From the NCBI RefSeq assembly GCF_000935215.1, contig NZ_JXXD01000097.1:1-32316 (forward strand): 32,316 nucleotides of DNA, written 5' to 3'. Of the stretch, positions 6,614 to 13,462 are shown piece by piece (position 1 is the first letter of the stretch; each line of letters opens with the position of its first letter). Under the pieces are notes generated by a model. The model ran no database searches. It was given only the letters and a program-made list of their open reading frames with translations, and was not told the origin of the DNA. The position numbers were made by a program, and so were the translations under genes. The stretch is from Stutzerimonas stutzeri. GTDB lineage: Bacteria > Pseudomonadota > Gammaproteobacteria > Pseudomonadales > Pseudomonadaceae.

Positions 6614-9600
6614 TTACTGGGGGACTGCGCCCCTAGCTATGTCTTCCTCCATTTTCTTGACCGCCTCAGCATCGAAGCCGTCCAACCGCTTTTCGTTACG
6701 ACTAAGCGAGTTTTGCCGAACGTTCCCCTCAGATATCGTAAGGCTGCTACCACTCCCTGTAACTTGTTCAAGTGAAACCGTGTTCACTGTTGGAAGGTGG
6801 CCTGCAATGTTCAGCATGCCTATCCATTCCGACATGTCTACTTTACTCCAATCCATAAGGGCCATCTGGTCAGGAGTAATGCCTTCACAACTTGGATTTT
6901 CAACATCACCGTACTCAATACCAAGCTGGTCATGCGCAGCTTCTTGAACGATTCGGCCTACAACCGAACCATAGCAACAGTAGCTTTCTCGTTTCTCAAC
7001 ACAAGAGCCAAGAGCTTCTGAGGCACAATAACTTCCTACAAACGTGCACTGCCTTGTTTCTTTTTTTGCTCCAAGCTCGAACTCTTTTTCTTCGCATTCC
7101 CAGATAATGTTAATTAGAAGATCGACAATCACATAAACCATGTATACCCAGCCAATGATGTTGACGACCATCGTAGCCTGAGGGCCAAGCATCATCCCGC
7201 CGCCTTCTGCTGGAACAAACACAGCATTTGCGGCTACCTCAGCGCCCATATTAACCATGGCGTCATAGGCTTTCTGCATTAGCCATTCCTGGACCTGAGA
7301 TACAAGCGTATCCTGGACAGTGCCCTGAAGCGTTTTGTTGAATGCACCAGTTGCGTTGTCAACTATCGTTGACCACTGCCCCTTTATGACTGAACTACCA
7401 GCGGACGTGATGGCATTCGTGCCTGCTTGCCAGTAACCATACTTCAGGCTCCCCCCAAGCCCGTGCGTGGATAGCGCTTCCATTGCACTAGCCATTTTCA
7501 TAGTGTTCATTGTCAGATTCACATAATCGTAAATACTGACGCTTTCGGGAGCCTCACAACAATCGACATAGCCACCGAGCGCTTTCTTGCACTCCATTGC
7601 TTCGCCTTTGAATATCTTGCACTCGTTGGCAACCTCGATATCCGATCCGTCGCCACCGCAATCAAGATCATGCTCAGCGAACTGGGCAACTTGGAGCATT
7701 GCGACGGCGTATGCAAAGTCACCGCTTTTCTGGTTCGAGGTGTCGAAGCACTCGCTTCCCATGCACCTAGCGCCGCCAGGACATTCGATCTGAGTGCCGG
7801 TATTGACTACCGTGGGATAGCTGGTGTCATAGCCGCAGTCCCATATCTCCTCGTAGGCGTAGCATCCTCCCGACTCCCCAGAAGCCCCCTTAATACAGCT
7901 CTGGGAGATGAAACCGCAGTTGGGGTCTTTCTCGTACTGCTCACAGGTGTCCAGGTTTTCTTCGATTACACCGCAACCCTGCACACGGACCTGCTCTGCA
8001 AGTCTTGACGTACCCAATGGGCTCGCCGAGATTTGTTCATAAAGTGGATTACCAGGACAAATATTTATGCCTGAAATGGTTGCGCACTCACCTTCATGCT
8101 GAACACCTTTGGTGACTGTAATCTGCCCCGAGCTGCACTTACCTTCCAGTACAGCTTGACCCTGATCTATGCAACTTTGCGGCGACCATACATCTTTGAC
8201 CAGCTTAGAATGTCGAAAGGTAAACGTACCTGAAAGATCGTACTTACCACCATCATCACCACCTTGCTGATCCCTTATTTCAACAACAGCTTTAAGTCCA
8301 TTTGCGCATGTCGGATACGTAATTACATTGTGGCTTACTGACGTGTCGAGTTGCCCGCCAAGCCCATGCTCAGCCCAAACATCAGCATCTGATAACTGTA
8401 CGTATCCTTCATCATTAGCACACACAGCATCGTAATCGACCTTTGCTACACTGCCATTGAATACTGTCCCATCAGAGCCAGGTAGAGCTTTCCATGTGCC
8501 TGCGACGAAATCAAATTCTCCCCTGGCTATATTCCGCCCATTAGCAGCGAATTTGCCAACCAAACCAGTTGAGCGAAGTTCTATTTCATGATTTACAACA
8601 CATGAATCCCCCCCGTTCTCAGGGCATTGCTCTTTGCCATTGGCATCAATGTAGCAGGCAAGATCCCCTTTGAAGAAAGAACAGTCAGCTGTCACTTCCG
8701 CTTCCCTGCAGAAGGGGTCTAGGTCGGGATGAGGGGATGGCTGCATGTCTGCTTGGCATGCAACCACACCATTCTCACTAATGCAGCCAGACGCATCTAC
8801 TGCCGGCGCTTTAGTGCAAACAACGCTGCTCTCTTTGCAGAAACCATCGTTAATCATCTTGAGGAGTGGAAGGCGCTCTTCAGGCCCCCAACCATTGTCA
8901 ATGATCGCTTTTGCTGGATCGTAATTAATGCGAATGCGTGCATAGCCTTCGCCCCGACCTGTGACTGACGTGCGTGTTTTGAATGTAATTACGTCCGAGT
9001 CTTGCTTTAGTTCGTTCGTGACATCCTTGTTGGGACTTACTCTCCAACTGGTACTTCTCTCGCACGCGCCCGCCGTCTCGGGAGGGAATACGCCCGGCGT
9101 GTGGGTCCATAGAAGAGAGTCATTGAAGTAGATCTGAAAGTAGTCATCGAACGTAGCTTGTTCAACAACCGCAGACAGGATGGCATCTTTATTGATAACC
9201 CTGAAGCGTGTGTATTCCTCGTAGATCGCGCATTTACCGCCCCAGTAATCGTTACCAACGGTGCCCACCCATACATATAGGCAACCTCTGCCGCATGACT
9301 GGTAGTTTGGCTGGCCCGAAACATACTCGACAACTCCTAGCGAATAGTCATGCTTGAAGGTCACATTGCCGCCTTCGTTTGCTACGCGCTCACAGGTGCG
9401 GTAATCAGAGATGTGAGACGTAGCCTGGCGTTCTTCAAAAACGTCTTTTCTGGAGCAGTCTGCAAAGTTCTCTTTGAAACCTTGCATGAAATCATTAGAT
9501 CGAATCTCGTCCGTCTGGTTAAACATTGGATCATTCGAAAGATCCACAGCAGGCCGTTTGCCGCTATCAACCAGAATCCTGTATGCCTCGCCATCCATCG

Positions 9601-9904
9601 ACGACTCACTTCTCAGCCGTGTGTTGGCCTGGATGCCAGCGTCAAGAGTGCCCGAGTCGTCTCCATACACCTCTTCCAAGGACGCGGTACCGCCGCCTTG
9701 GAGGTCAGGGAACAGATCCTGAAGCGTCTTCTGCGCCGCAGAAGGATCGAGCATCTGAATGCCCATTTGAGCGGTCTGATTGCCTAGCGTGGCGCTGGCA
9801 GCAATGGAATCGGCCCACGCCTTGAAGGCAACCGTATTGAGCTGAACCATGATGATGCCGCCAACAGCCAAGCGTCGGAGGGCATGTTTGAAGCTGGGTC
9901 GCAT
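6614..9904 (-). CDS. traN: conjugal transfer mating-pair stabilisation protein TraN (very long)
   Basis: A 1096-aa secreted, cysteine-rich outer-membrane protein that holds donor and recipient together during conjugation. Residues 1-31 form a signal peptide (RRLAVGGIIMVQLNTVAFKA). The C-terminal ~320 residues carry the TraN family pattern: CCEAPESVSIYDYVNLTMNT, a conserved hydrophobic segment near residue 935 (VVNIIGWVYMVYVIVDLL), then TRQCTFVGSYCASEALGSC, RESYCCYGSVVGRIVQEAA and DPSE-like DWSKVDMSEW. The F-plasmid protein has about 600 residues, so this one has a long N-terminal and central extension, probably the receptor-contacting part. It is separated from other tra genes and has its own upstream region. 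Confidence 0.93.
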   Translation of the reverse strand: MRPSFKHALRRLAVGGIIMVQLNTVAFKAWADSIAASATLGNQTAQMGIQMLDPSAAQKTLQDLFPDLQGGGTASLEEVYGDDSGTLDAGIQANTRLRSESSMDGEAYRILVDSGKRPAVDLSNDPMFNQTDEIRSNDFMQGFKENFADCSRKDVFEERQATSHISDYRTCERVANEGGNVTFKHDYSLGVVEYVSGQPNYQSCGRGCLYVWVGTVGNDYWGGKCAIYEEYTRFRVINKDAILSAVVEQATFDDYFQIYFNDSLLWTHTPGVFPPETAGACERSTSWRVSPNKDVTNELKQDSDVITFKTRTSVTGRGEGYARIRINYDPAKAIIDNGWGPEERLPLLKMINDGFCKESSVVCTKAPAVDASGCISENGVVACQADMQPSPHPDLDPFCREAEVTADCSFFKGDLACYIDANGKEQCPENGGDSCVVNHEIELRSTGLVGKFAANGRNIARGEFDFVAGTWKALPGSDGTVFNGSVAKVDYDAVCANDEGYVQLSDADVWAEHGLGGQLDTSVSHNVITYPTCANGLKAVVEIRDQQGGDDGGKYDLSGTFTFRHSKLVKDVWSPQSCIDQGQAVLEGKCSSGQITVTKGVQHEGECATISGINICPGNPLYEQISASPLGTSRLAEQVRVQGCGVIEENLDTCEQYEKDPNCGFISQSCIKGASGESGGCYAYEEIWDCGYDTSYPTVVNTGTQIECPGGARCMGSECFDTSNQKSGDFAYAVAMLQVAQFAEHDLDCGGDGSDIEVANECKIFKGEAMECKKALGGYVDCCEAPESVSIYDYVNLTMNTMKMASAMEALSTHGLGGSLKYGYWQAGTNAITSAGSSVIKGQWSTIVDNATGAFNKTLQGTVQDTLVSQVQEWLMQKAYDAMVNMGAEVAANAVFVPAEGGGMMLGPQATMVVNIIGWVYMVYVIVDLLINIIWECEEKEFELGAKKETRQCTFVGSYCASEALGSCVEKRESYCCYGSVVGRIVQEAAHDQLGIEYGDVENPSCEGITPDQMALMDWSKVDMSEWIGMLNIAGHLPTVNTVSLEQVTGSGSSLTISEGNVRQNSLSRNEKRLDGFDAEAVKKMEEDIARGAVPQ

Positions 9905-9912
9905 AGGTGCTA

Positions 9913-9982
9913 CCTGGTGAAGGTGAGTACCAGGATGCTAGAGATACGCGAGAGGAAAAGGCGGTGGAATCTGACCAGATTC
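9913..9982 (-). promoter_or_regulatory. traN upstream region with two inverted repeats
   Basis: CCTGGT (9913-9918) and ACCAGG (9929-9934) form an inverted repeat over the weak AGGT ribosome site of traN. GAATCT-gacc-AGATTC (9967-9982) is a perfect palindromic repeat about 65 bases before the start codon, a plausible operator. No strong -10/-35 pair could be assigned. Confidence 0.4.
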
Positions 9983-9990
9983 TGGCAGGC

Positions 9991-10022
9991 AAAAAAATAA
10001 CCCCGGCTGGAAACAGCCGGGG
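9991..10022 (-). terminator. strong intrinsic terminator ending the small-gene array
   Basis: Leftward, CCCCGGCTG-tttc-CAGCCGGGG (10001-10022) is followed by TTATTTTTTT (9991-10000). It separates the array at 10.0-11.4 kb from traN. Confidence 0.95.
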
Positions 10023-10041
10023 TTTGGGGTTTTGTTGGCAC

Positions 10042-10263
10042 TCATGCCGCCGCTGACTGAGGCGCTTCGAGAACCGATACTGCGCCTGATGCGGGTATCA
10101 GGCGGTGCAGCACAGCCCATGCTTTGACGAAGCGGGTGTCAGGGTTGGCCTTCTTCACTGTTGCTGCGATCTGATCAGGGACGAGGAACACTCGGCCGGA
10201 GTCGATCATCAGCTCTTTGAGTTCGGGGCAGTACAGTGCTATTGGCTCTTCGTGTTGTGGCAT
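10042..10263 (-). CDS. small protein of unknown function (73 aa)
   Basis: Starts MPQHEEPIALYCPELKELM with a CTGGAGAAC ribosome site at 10263; the longer upstream frame runs through the leader hairpin and is rejected. It looks like a small soluble helical protein with a basic middle (QIAATVKKANPDTRFVKAW) and an Ala/Ser-rich end. It is the last gene before the terminator at 9991-10022. No family recognised. Confidence 0.65.
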   Translation of the reverse strand: MPQHEEPIALYCPELKELMIDSGRVFLVPDQIAATVKKANPDTRFVKAWAVLHRLIPASGAVSVLEAPQSAAA

Positions 10264-10277
10264 TTGATGTTCTCCAG

Positions 10278-10383
10278 GTGGGTGATCCCCAGAACCCTCA
10301 CGCGGAGGGCTCTGGTGGATCACCCACAAGGGATGACCACGTTACGCGACTAGCTGGTTACCTACTCAAGGCATTGCCTTGAG
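10278..10383 (-). promoter_or_regulatory. leader stem-loops (copy F) of the 10042-10263 gene
   Basis: GTGGGTGATCC (10278-10288) pairs with GGATCACCCAC (10317-10327), an 11-bp perfect outer stem. Nested CCAGA/TCTGG and CCCTC/GAGGG pairs make a long rod ending close to the GGAGAA ribosome site. A separate stem, CTCAAGGC (10365-10372) with GCCTTGAG (10376-10383), lies between this rod and the stop of the 10415-10549 gene. GTTCT within the rod can pair with the AGAAC that overlaps the ribosome site. Confidence 0.55.
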
Positions 10384-10414
10384 CAGAAGGGTATTGACGC
10401 AAATATCTCGTGGA

Positions 10415-10549
10415 TCAGGGCACCTTGGACGCATGCGCAGCATGCTTCTTGTCCAAGTGCTTCGCTAGCATCATGCCGACGCACGCTGCCACAGTGATCG
10501 TGAACAGCACGCCGGATATAGCCAAAACGAGCGTTTGTGTCGTGTCCAT
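10415..10549 (-). CDS. small single-pass membrane protein (44 aa)
   Basis: A 44-aa protein, MDTTQTLVLAISGVLF..., with one clear transmembrane segment (about residues 6-28) and a basic His/Lys tail. The ATG at 10549 lies one base after the stop of the 10551-10751 gene (TGAAATG) with a CAGGTG ribosome site, so the two are translationally coupled and their products may form one membrane complex. Function unknown. Confidence 0.65.
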   Translation of the reverse strand: MDTTQTLVLAISGVLFTITVAACVGMMLAKHLDKKHAAHASKVP

Positions 10550-10550
10550 T

Positions 10551-10751
10551 TCATTCACCTGCGTTGTCTTTCTGGAAAAAGGATACCACCAGACCACCGA
10601 CAATCAAGACCAGGCCGCTTACCACGCTGACCGCAATGGCTTGCGGATGCGAACCTGGAGTGATGATGCCGACGAACCCCGCAGCCAGCAAGCTACAGCC
10701 AATGCCGACGACAGTCTCCCTTAACCAACTAAGAACTTTATTAAAAAACAT
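10551..10751 (-). CDS. small two-pass membrane protein (66 aa)
   Basis: A 66-aa protein with two hydrophobic segments, about residues 13-31 (VVGIGCSLLAAGFVGIITP) and 39-58 (IAVSVVSGLVLIVGGLVVSF), and a charged C-terminus FQKDNAGE. This hairpin-of-helices layout resembles small phage or plasmid membrane effectors (holin-like), but there is no family match I can name. A GCGAGGTG ribosome site precedes the ATG at 10751, and the gene has its own leader stem-loop. It is coupled to the 44-aa membrane protein downstream. Confidence 0.65.
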   Translation of the reverse strand: MFFNKVLSWLRETVVGIGCSLLAAGFVGIITPGSHPQAIAVSVVSGLVLIVGGLVVSFFQKDNAGE

Positions 10752-10757
10752 ATTACA

Positions 10758-10811
10758 CCTCGCAAATTAATGACGAGGCGCCCCCATAACGGGATTGCTC
10801 CCGTCAGGGTT
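10758..10811 (-). promoter_or_regulatory. two-part leader (copy G)
   Basis: ACGGGA (10789-10794), TTGC loop, TCCCGT (10799-10804) with outer CCC (10783-10785) and GGG (10807-10809); in RNA the loop is GCAA, a GNRA-type tetraloop. CCTCG (10758-10762) pairs with CGAGG (10774-10778), covering the ribosome site. The stop codon of the upstream 10804-10959 gene lies inside the first hairpin. Confidence 0.55.
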
Positions 10812-10959
10812 TGATTATTTCCAACTCCAAGCTGTTAGCCCGAGTCAGTTTTCTTACGATGTAGCCCTCCTTATGTCCATAAAGGGCATAAGGGCGTTGT
10901 GTGCTTTCTGCAAATACCTGACCGATCCATAGGGCAGTCATTAAGTTGCGGAAGTACAT
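10804..10959 (-). CDS. small protein of unknown function (51 aa)
   Basis: A 51-aa frame starting MYFRNLMTALWIGQVF at 10959 with a TTGAGG ribosome site. An upstream TTG start at 10986 is possible but lies in the leader hairpin. Mildly hydrophobic N-terminus, then a basic region (YIVRKLTRANSLELEIIKP) that looks like a small beta-rich fold. It sits between leader copies H and G. Unknown function. Confidence 0.55.
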   Translation of the reverse strand: MYFRNLMTALWIGQVFAESTQRPYALYGHKEGYIVRKLTRANSLELEIIKP

Positions 10960-10968
10960 ACGCAGATC

Positions 10969-11014
10969 CTCAATGATTGAGAACAACCCATGGGATTGTT
11001 CCCAAAGGGTTGTT
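10969..11014 (-). promoter_or_regulatory. two-part leader (copy H)
   Basis: AACAACCC (10982-10989) with GGGTTGTT (11007-11014) and inner GGG (10992-10994) with CCC (11001-11003). Next to it CTCAAT (10969-10974) and ATTGAG (10976-10981) form a tight inverted repeat containing the TTGAGG ribosome site of the 51-aa gene. Confidence 0.55.
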
Positions 11015-11018
11015 TCAA

Positions 11019-11153
11019 TCAGAGCACCTGACGGGCTTTGATCGTTTTGGCGGTTTCAGTTTTTTCAACCGAAGCAACGCCGTAATCGAACGCTTTAAAG
11101 CCGACTTGGATGCCACCAACAATCAGCACTACTGCGATGATCAGAACTTTCAT
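11019..11153 (-). CDS. small single-pass membrane protein (44 aa)
   Basis: A 44-aa protein, MKVLIIAVVLIVGGIQVGFK..., with a hydrophobic N-terminal segment (residues 2-15) followed by an amphipathic, Lys-rich tail. The ATG at 11153 has an ATGGAGAAAC ribosome site. The ribosome site is exactly complementary (8 bases) to sequence in the leader just upstream. It is the first gene after the promoter at 11441-11468. Function unknown; short, but well supported by its leader and ribosome site. Confidence 0.6.
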   Translation of the reverse strand: MKVLIIAVVLIVGGIQVGFKAFDYGVASVEKTETAKTIKARQVL

Positions 11154-11156
11154 TAT

Positions 11157-11220
11157 GTTTCTCCATTAGCTTAATGCAGACGGAGAAACGCCCGGCAGGG
11201 AGTTATCCCCGCGTGGGTTT
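11157..11220 (-). promoter_or_regulatory. two-part leader (copy I)
   Basis: Outer AAA..CCC (11186-11193) with GGGTTT (11215-11220), inner GGG (11198-11200) with CCC (11207-11209). Sequestering stem: GTTTCTCC (11157-11164) with GGAGAAAC (11182-11189), a perfect 8-bp match that includes the whole ribosome site. Confidence 0.65.
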
Positions 11221-11434
11221 TGTTGTGCAAACAAAAACGCAACGGACCTAAAGAGGAACGTTGATTCTGAATGCTTTCGATTAGGCCGGTTGAAGCTCCG
11301 ACTTAGCTTTCCCAGGCCACAAAGTGACTCTGGTTTTTGCCTGACCGAAGATCGGTACAGGCTCTTGCCGAGTGCAACATGCACTTGACGAAGATTAGTG
11401 CGCTGAGGCGCGAAGGGATGAAACATGAAGCGAT
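11221..11434 (-). other. long 5' untranslated region of the small-gene array
   Basis: More than 200 transcribed bases without a gene lie between the promoter at 11441-11468 and the leader of the 44-aa gene. AGTGCA-aca-TGCACT (11371-11385) is a perfect small stem. The stretch is long for a plain leader and could hold a small RNA or an upstream control element; no coding frame is convincing. Confidence 0.4.
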
Positions 11435-11440
11435 GTGTCG

Positions 11441-11468
11441 ATTATACCGATCCACCTGCCAGCCTCAA
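11441..11468 (-). promoter_or_regulatory. sigma-70-type promoter reading left
   Basis: On the minus strand TTGAGG (complement of 11463-11468) and a perfect TATAAT (complement of 11441-11446) are separated by 16 bases. It stands between the terminator of the 11507-11752 gene and the small-gene array and should start transcription near 11434. Confidence 0.75.
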
Positions 11469-11478
11469 GCATGCAGGC

Positions 11479-11502
11479 AAAAAAAACGCCCCGAAGGGCG
11501 TT
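11479..11502 (-). terminator. intrinsic terminator after the 11507-11752 gene
   Basis: Leftward, AACGCCC-ttcg-GGGCGTT is followed by eight T (11479-11486). It ends the long array starting near 19.9 kb and precedes the promoter at 11441-11468. Confidence 0.95.
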
Positions 11503-11506
11503 GAAT

Positions 11507-11752
11507 TCAGATTGCATGGGGAGAGATCACCTGATGACCGTTTTTCTCGCGAAATCGGTTAACGATTACCTCCATTGGCTCATGCAGCTTTACCGGATGC
11601 TTGAACCCTTCCCCCTCCATGTGGCGCAGGAGAATGACGCCCCCAGTCGATAGCTCCCAGAGGTGAACCTTCTGCTTGCCCCTTTTTGCCCAGGCCCTGC
11701 GGATGATGCTCGCGTTGCCTTGCAACTGTGCTGCCTCAAGGATTGCACTCAT
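11507..11752 (-). CDS. small protein of unknown function (81 aa)
   Basis: An 81-aa protein starting MSAILEAAQLQGNASIIRRA at 11752, with an AAGGAGA ribosome site nine bases upstream. The upstream in-frame ATG at 11776 lies in the leader and would put the ribosome site inside the gene. The product is basic and soluble, with a central strand-rich part (KVHLWELSTGGVILLRHMEG) and an end rich in Arg/Lys. A nucleic-acid-binding role is possible but unproven. It is the last gene before the 11479-11502 terminator. Confidence 0.65.
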   Translation of the reverse strand: MSAILEAAQLQGNASIIRRAWAKRGKQKVHLWELSTGGVILLRHMEGEGFKHPVKLHEPMEVIVNRFREKNGHQVISPHAI

Positions 11753-11757
11753 GATCC

Positions 11758-11812
11758 TCTCCTTCCATCCATGCAAGGAGAAGCCCCGCCAGGGATTTCT
11801 CCCTGGCAGGGG
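11758..11812 (-). promoter_or_regulatory. two-part leader (copy J)
   Basis: CCCC-g-CCAGGGA (11784-11795) pairs with TCCCTGG-ca-GGGG (11800-11812); the RNA loop is GAAA, a GNRA tetraloop. TCTCCTT (11758-11764) matches AAGGAGA (11775-11781) perfectly and contains the ribosome site. Confidence 0.65.
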
Positions 11813-11817
11813 TTGTT

Positions 11818-12267
11818 TTACGCCACCATCAGACTGAGCTGGAACTGACCCTGGTTGGGATCACTTTCCGGCAGGCCTGGCATCTGGCTTTCCGAGTTGA
11901 TTCCGAAGCTGCACAACTGGCCAGCACCGCAATTACCACCGCCGCAGATCTGCCCACAGTAGGAGGAAATTCCCTCCTGTCGCAGACTCACCACGCTGGG
12001 GTTTACAGCAGCAGTGATCGACACCCCTAATTCGAGCCCAACGGACTCAATCAACGGAAAGATCACTGACTGCCCAAGCACCTCATGCGCAGTCGTGTCA
12101 GGAAGCCCAGCGATTACCACCTCCGGGATGCCTTTCACTCGTGCGTGCTCGACAGGCGTGAGTAGCCGAGACAGTTGCGGGTTGGTCGGATGTACTAGGA
12201 AGGGCTCCGTGCTCCTGCACTGCTTGCTAACCACGTCCGATTGTTCCGCAGAAATCTTCAGCCCCAC
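11818..12267 (-). CDS. C5-cytosine methyltransferase, C-terminal part (frameshifted)
   Basis: This frame continues the methyltransferase at 12227-13372 after a shift of reading frame at about 12226-12230. From residue 17 onward it reads CRSTEPFLVHPTNPQLSRLL and TPVEHARVKGIP, which is motif IX of C5 methyltransferases, then AHEVLGQSVIFPLIESVG, motif X. Motif X folds back onto the cofactor site, so the upstream part should be inactive without it. A Cys/Gly-rich tail (YCGQICGGGNCGAGQLC) follows, unusual for the family. The first ~16 residues overlap the upstream frame and are probably not real. No ribosome site supports independent translation. Confidence 0.7.
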   Translation of the reverse strand: MGLKISAEQSDVVSKQCRSTEPFLVHPTNPQLSRLLTPVEHARVKGIPEVVIAGLPDTTAHEVLGQSVIFPLIESVGLELGVSITAAVNPSVVSLRQEGISSYCGQICGGGNCGAGQLCSFGINSESQMPGLPESDPNQGQFQLSLMVA

Positions 12268-13372
12268 TTAGCAGTTGGCGTGAGAATCCTTTGCCGTCTG
12301 CCTTGTCGCGTACTTCCTTATTTGCGAGATAGTCGAAGGATTTGAACCGCTCAGAATCATGCGGAACATCCTCTAATACCTCATTAAGACTTCCCTCTTT
12401 CTCTTTCAGTTTGCTTAGCTCACTAAAATCGAAAACGTCAGGAAGCCCCTTACTTATCGCGACCACAACCAATCGGCTTCTACGCTCAAGAGCGCCAAAG
12501 TCGTTGCCATTCAACACAGCTTCCTTCAGCACATAGCCTTGAGAAACCAACTTCGCGCGAATAACAACCATAGAAGCAGACGTTTGATATTCCGGTACGT
12601 TCTCGATCAGGCAAATGCTTGGGTTCAGCGCTTTAACCGCATCGAGAAAATCAACAAACAAATCACCAGCTTTGGAGTGTTCCTCTGCCATGCTCAGTTT
12701 GTTCTTGCTGCGACCTGACTTCGATGCTCCTAAGCAGGGAATTCCTGCACAGATAACGTCGCACTGAAGAGGGTTATGCCCCCAGTTGACCTCTCTCACG
12801 TCAGAGCAGATCGCAACACTCTTTTCGTTCCACAGCTCAGGATTGTTGTCTAACGACGAATCCAAGTATTCCGGTTCAATTTCGACACCGACTTGGATAA
12901 ACGACTTGATCCCTGCACGTCTAAGGCCGCTATGAAGTGCCTTATCCGCAACACCACCACCATGGAACAGGCTGGCTACTGCCAACGGCTCTCCGGTACG
13001 CAGCTTTTCCGTCAAACGCTTAACTCGTTCCCGGATCTTGGTTTCGATGTGCAGCGCTGTGATCACGATCCGACCTCGCCGGATTGCAACACGTACCCGC
13101 TCGATGTTCTCGAACACCTCGCTGAGTACCCTTGATCGAACCTCAATCAAGGGCACCACCACACCACGCCGCTCGCGCTTGGAGACAGTGAAAGTCTGGT
13201 CGTTCGCTACGGCCGGGGCCTCGCGAAGCTCCAAACGCTCCATCGCCTTGTTCTGCACGAGCTGGTAGCGCGCACCGATCTTCACGCCCGCCCTTTCGAG
13301 CTTTCGACCCTCAAGCCAAAGGCGCGCTACGTTTTTCGACTCACCGATCCTAGTGTTGATGACCGTTGACAT
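12227..13372 (-). CDS. C5-cytosine DNA methyltransferase with SymE-like N-terminus, N-terminal part (frameshifted)
   Basis: A 381-codon frame. Residues ~15-45 (NVARLWLEGRKLERAGVKIG) resemble the SymE/AbrB-like small domain. From about residue 127 the methyltransferase begins: ASLFHGGGVADKALHSGLRR (motif I), a VGVEIEPEY cofactor acid, CDVICAGIPCLGASKSGR with the catalytic PC of motif IV, CLIENVPEY (motif VI ENV) and LERRSRLVVVAIS (motif VIII). The frame ends GTIGRG-stop just before motifs IX and X, which continue in the +1 frame (11818-12267). It modifies cytosine in DNA if full length. The start at 13372 has a GGGAGAAA ribosome site inside leader copy K. Confidence 0.85.
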   Translation of the reverse strand: MSTVINTRIGESKNVARLWLEGRKLERAGVKIGARYQLVQNKAMERLELREAPAVANDQTFTVSKRERRGVVVPLIEVRSRVLSEVFENIERVRVAIRRGRIVITALHIETKIRERVKRLTEKLRTGEPLAVASLFHGGGVADKALHSGLRRAGIKSFIQVGVEIEPEYLDSSLDNNPELWNEKSVAICSDVREVNWGHNPLQCDVICAGIPCLGASKSGRSKNKLSMAEEHSKAGDLFVDFLDAVKALNPSICLIENVPEYQTSASMVVIRAKLVSQGYVLKEAVLNGNDFGALERRSRLVVVAISKGLPDVFDFSELSKLKEKEGSLNEVLEDVPHDSERFKSFDYLANKEVRDKADGKGFSRQLLSGAEDFCGTIGRG

Positions 13373-13375
13373 AAT

Positions 13376-13441
13376 TTTCTCCCTTCCTGGTTAAGTGCCC
13401 CAGGCAAAGAGAAACCCCGTGCGGGATTTCTCCCGCAGGGG
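13376..13441 (-). promoter_or_regulatory. two-part leader (copy K)
   Basis: CCCC (13415-13418) and GCGGGA (13421-13426) pair with TCCCGC (13431-13436) and GGGG (13438-13441); the RNA loop is GAAA. TTTCTC (13376-13381), over the ribosome site, pairs with GAGAAA (13409-13414). Confidence 0.6.
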
Positions 13442-13462
13442 CTATTTAGTTTGTGTATCGGC

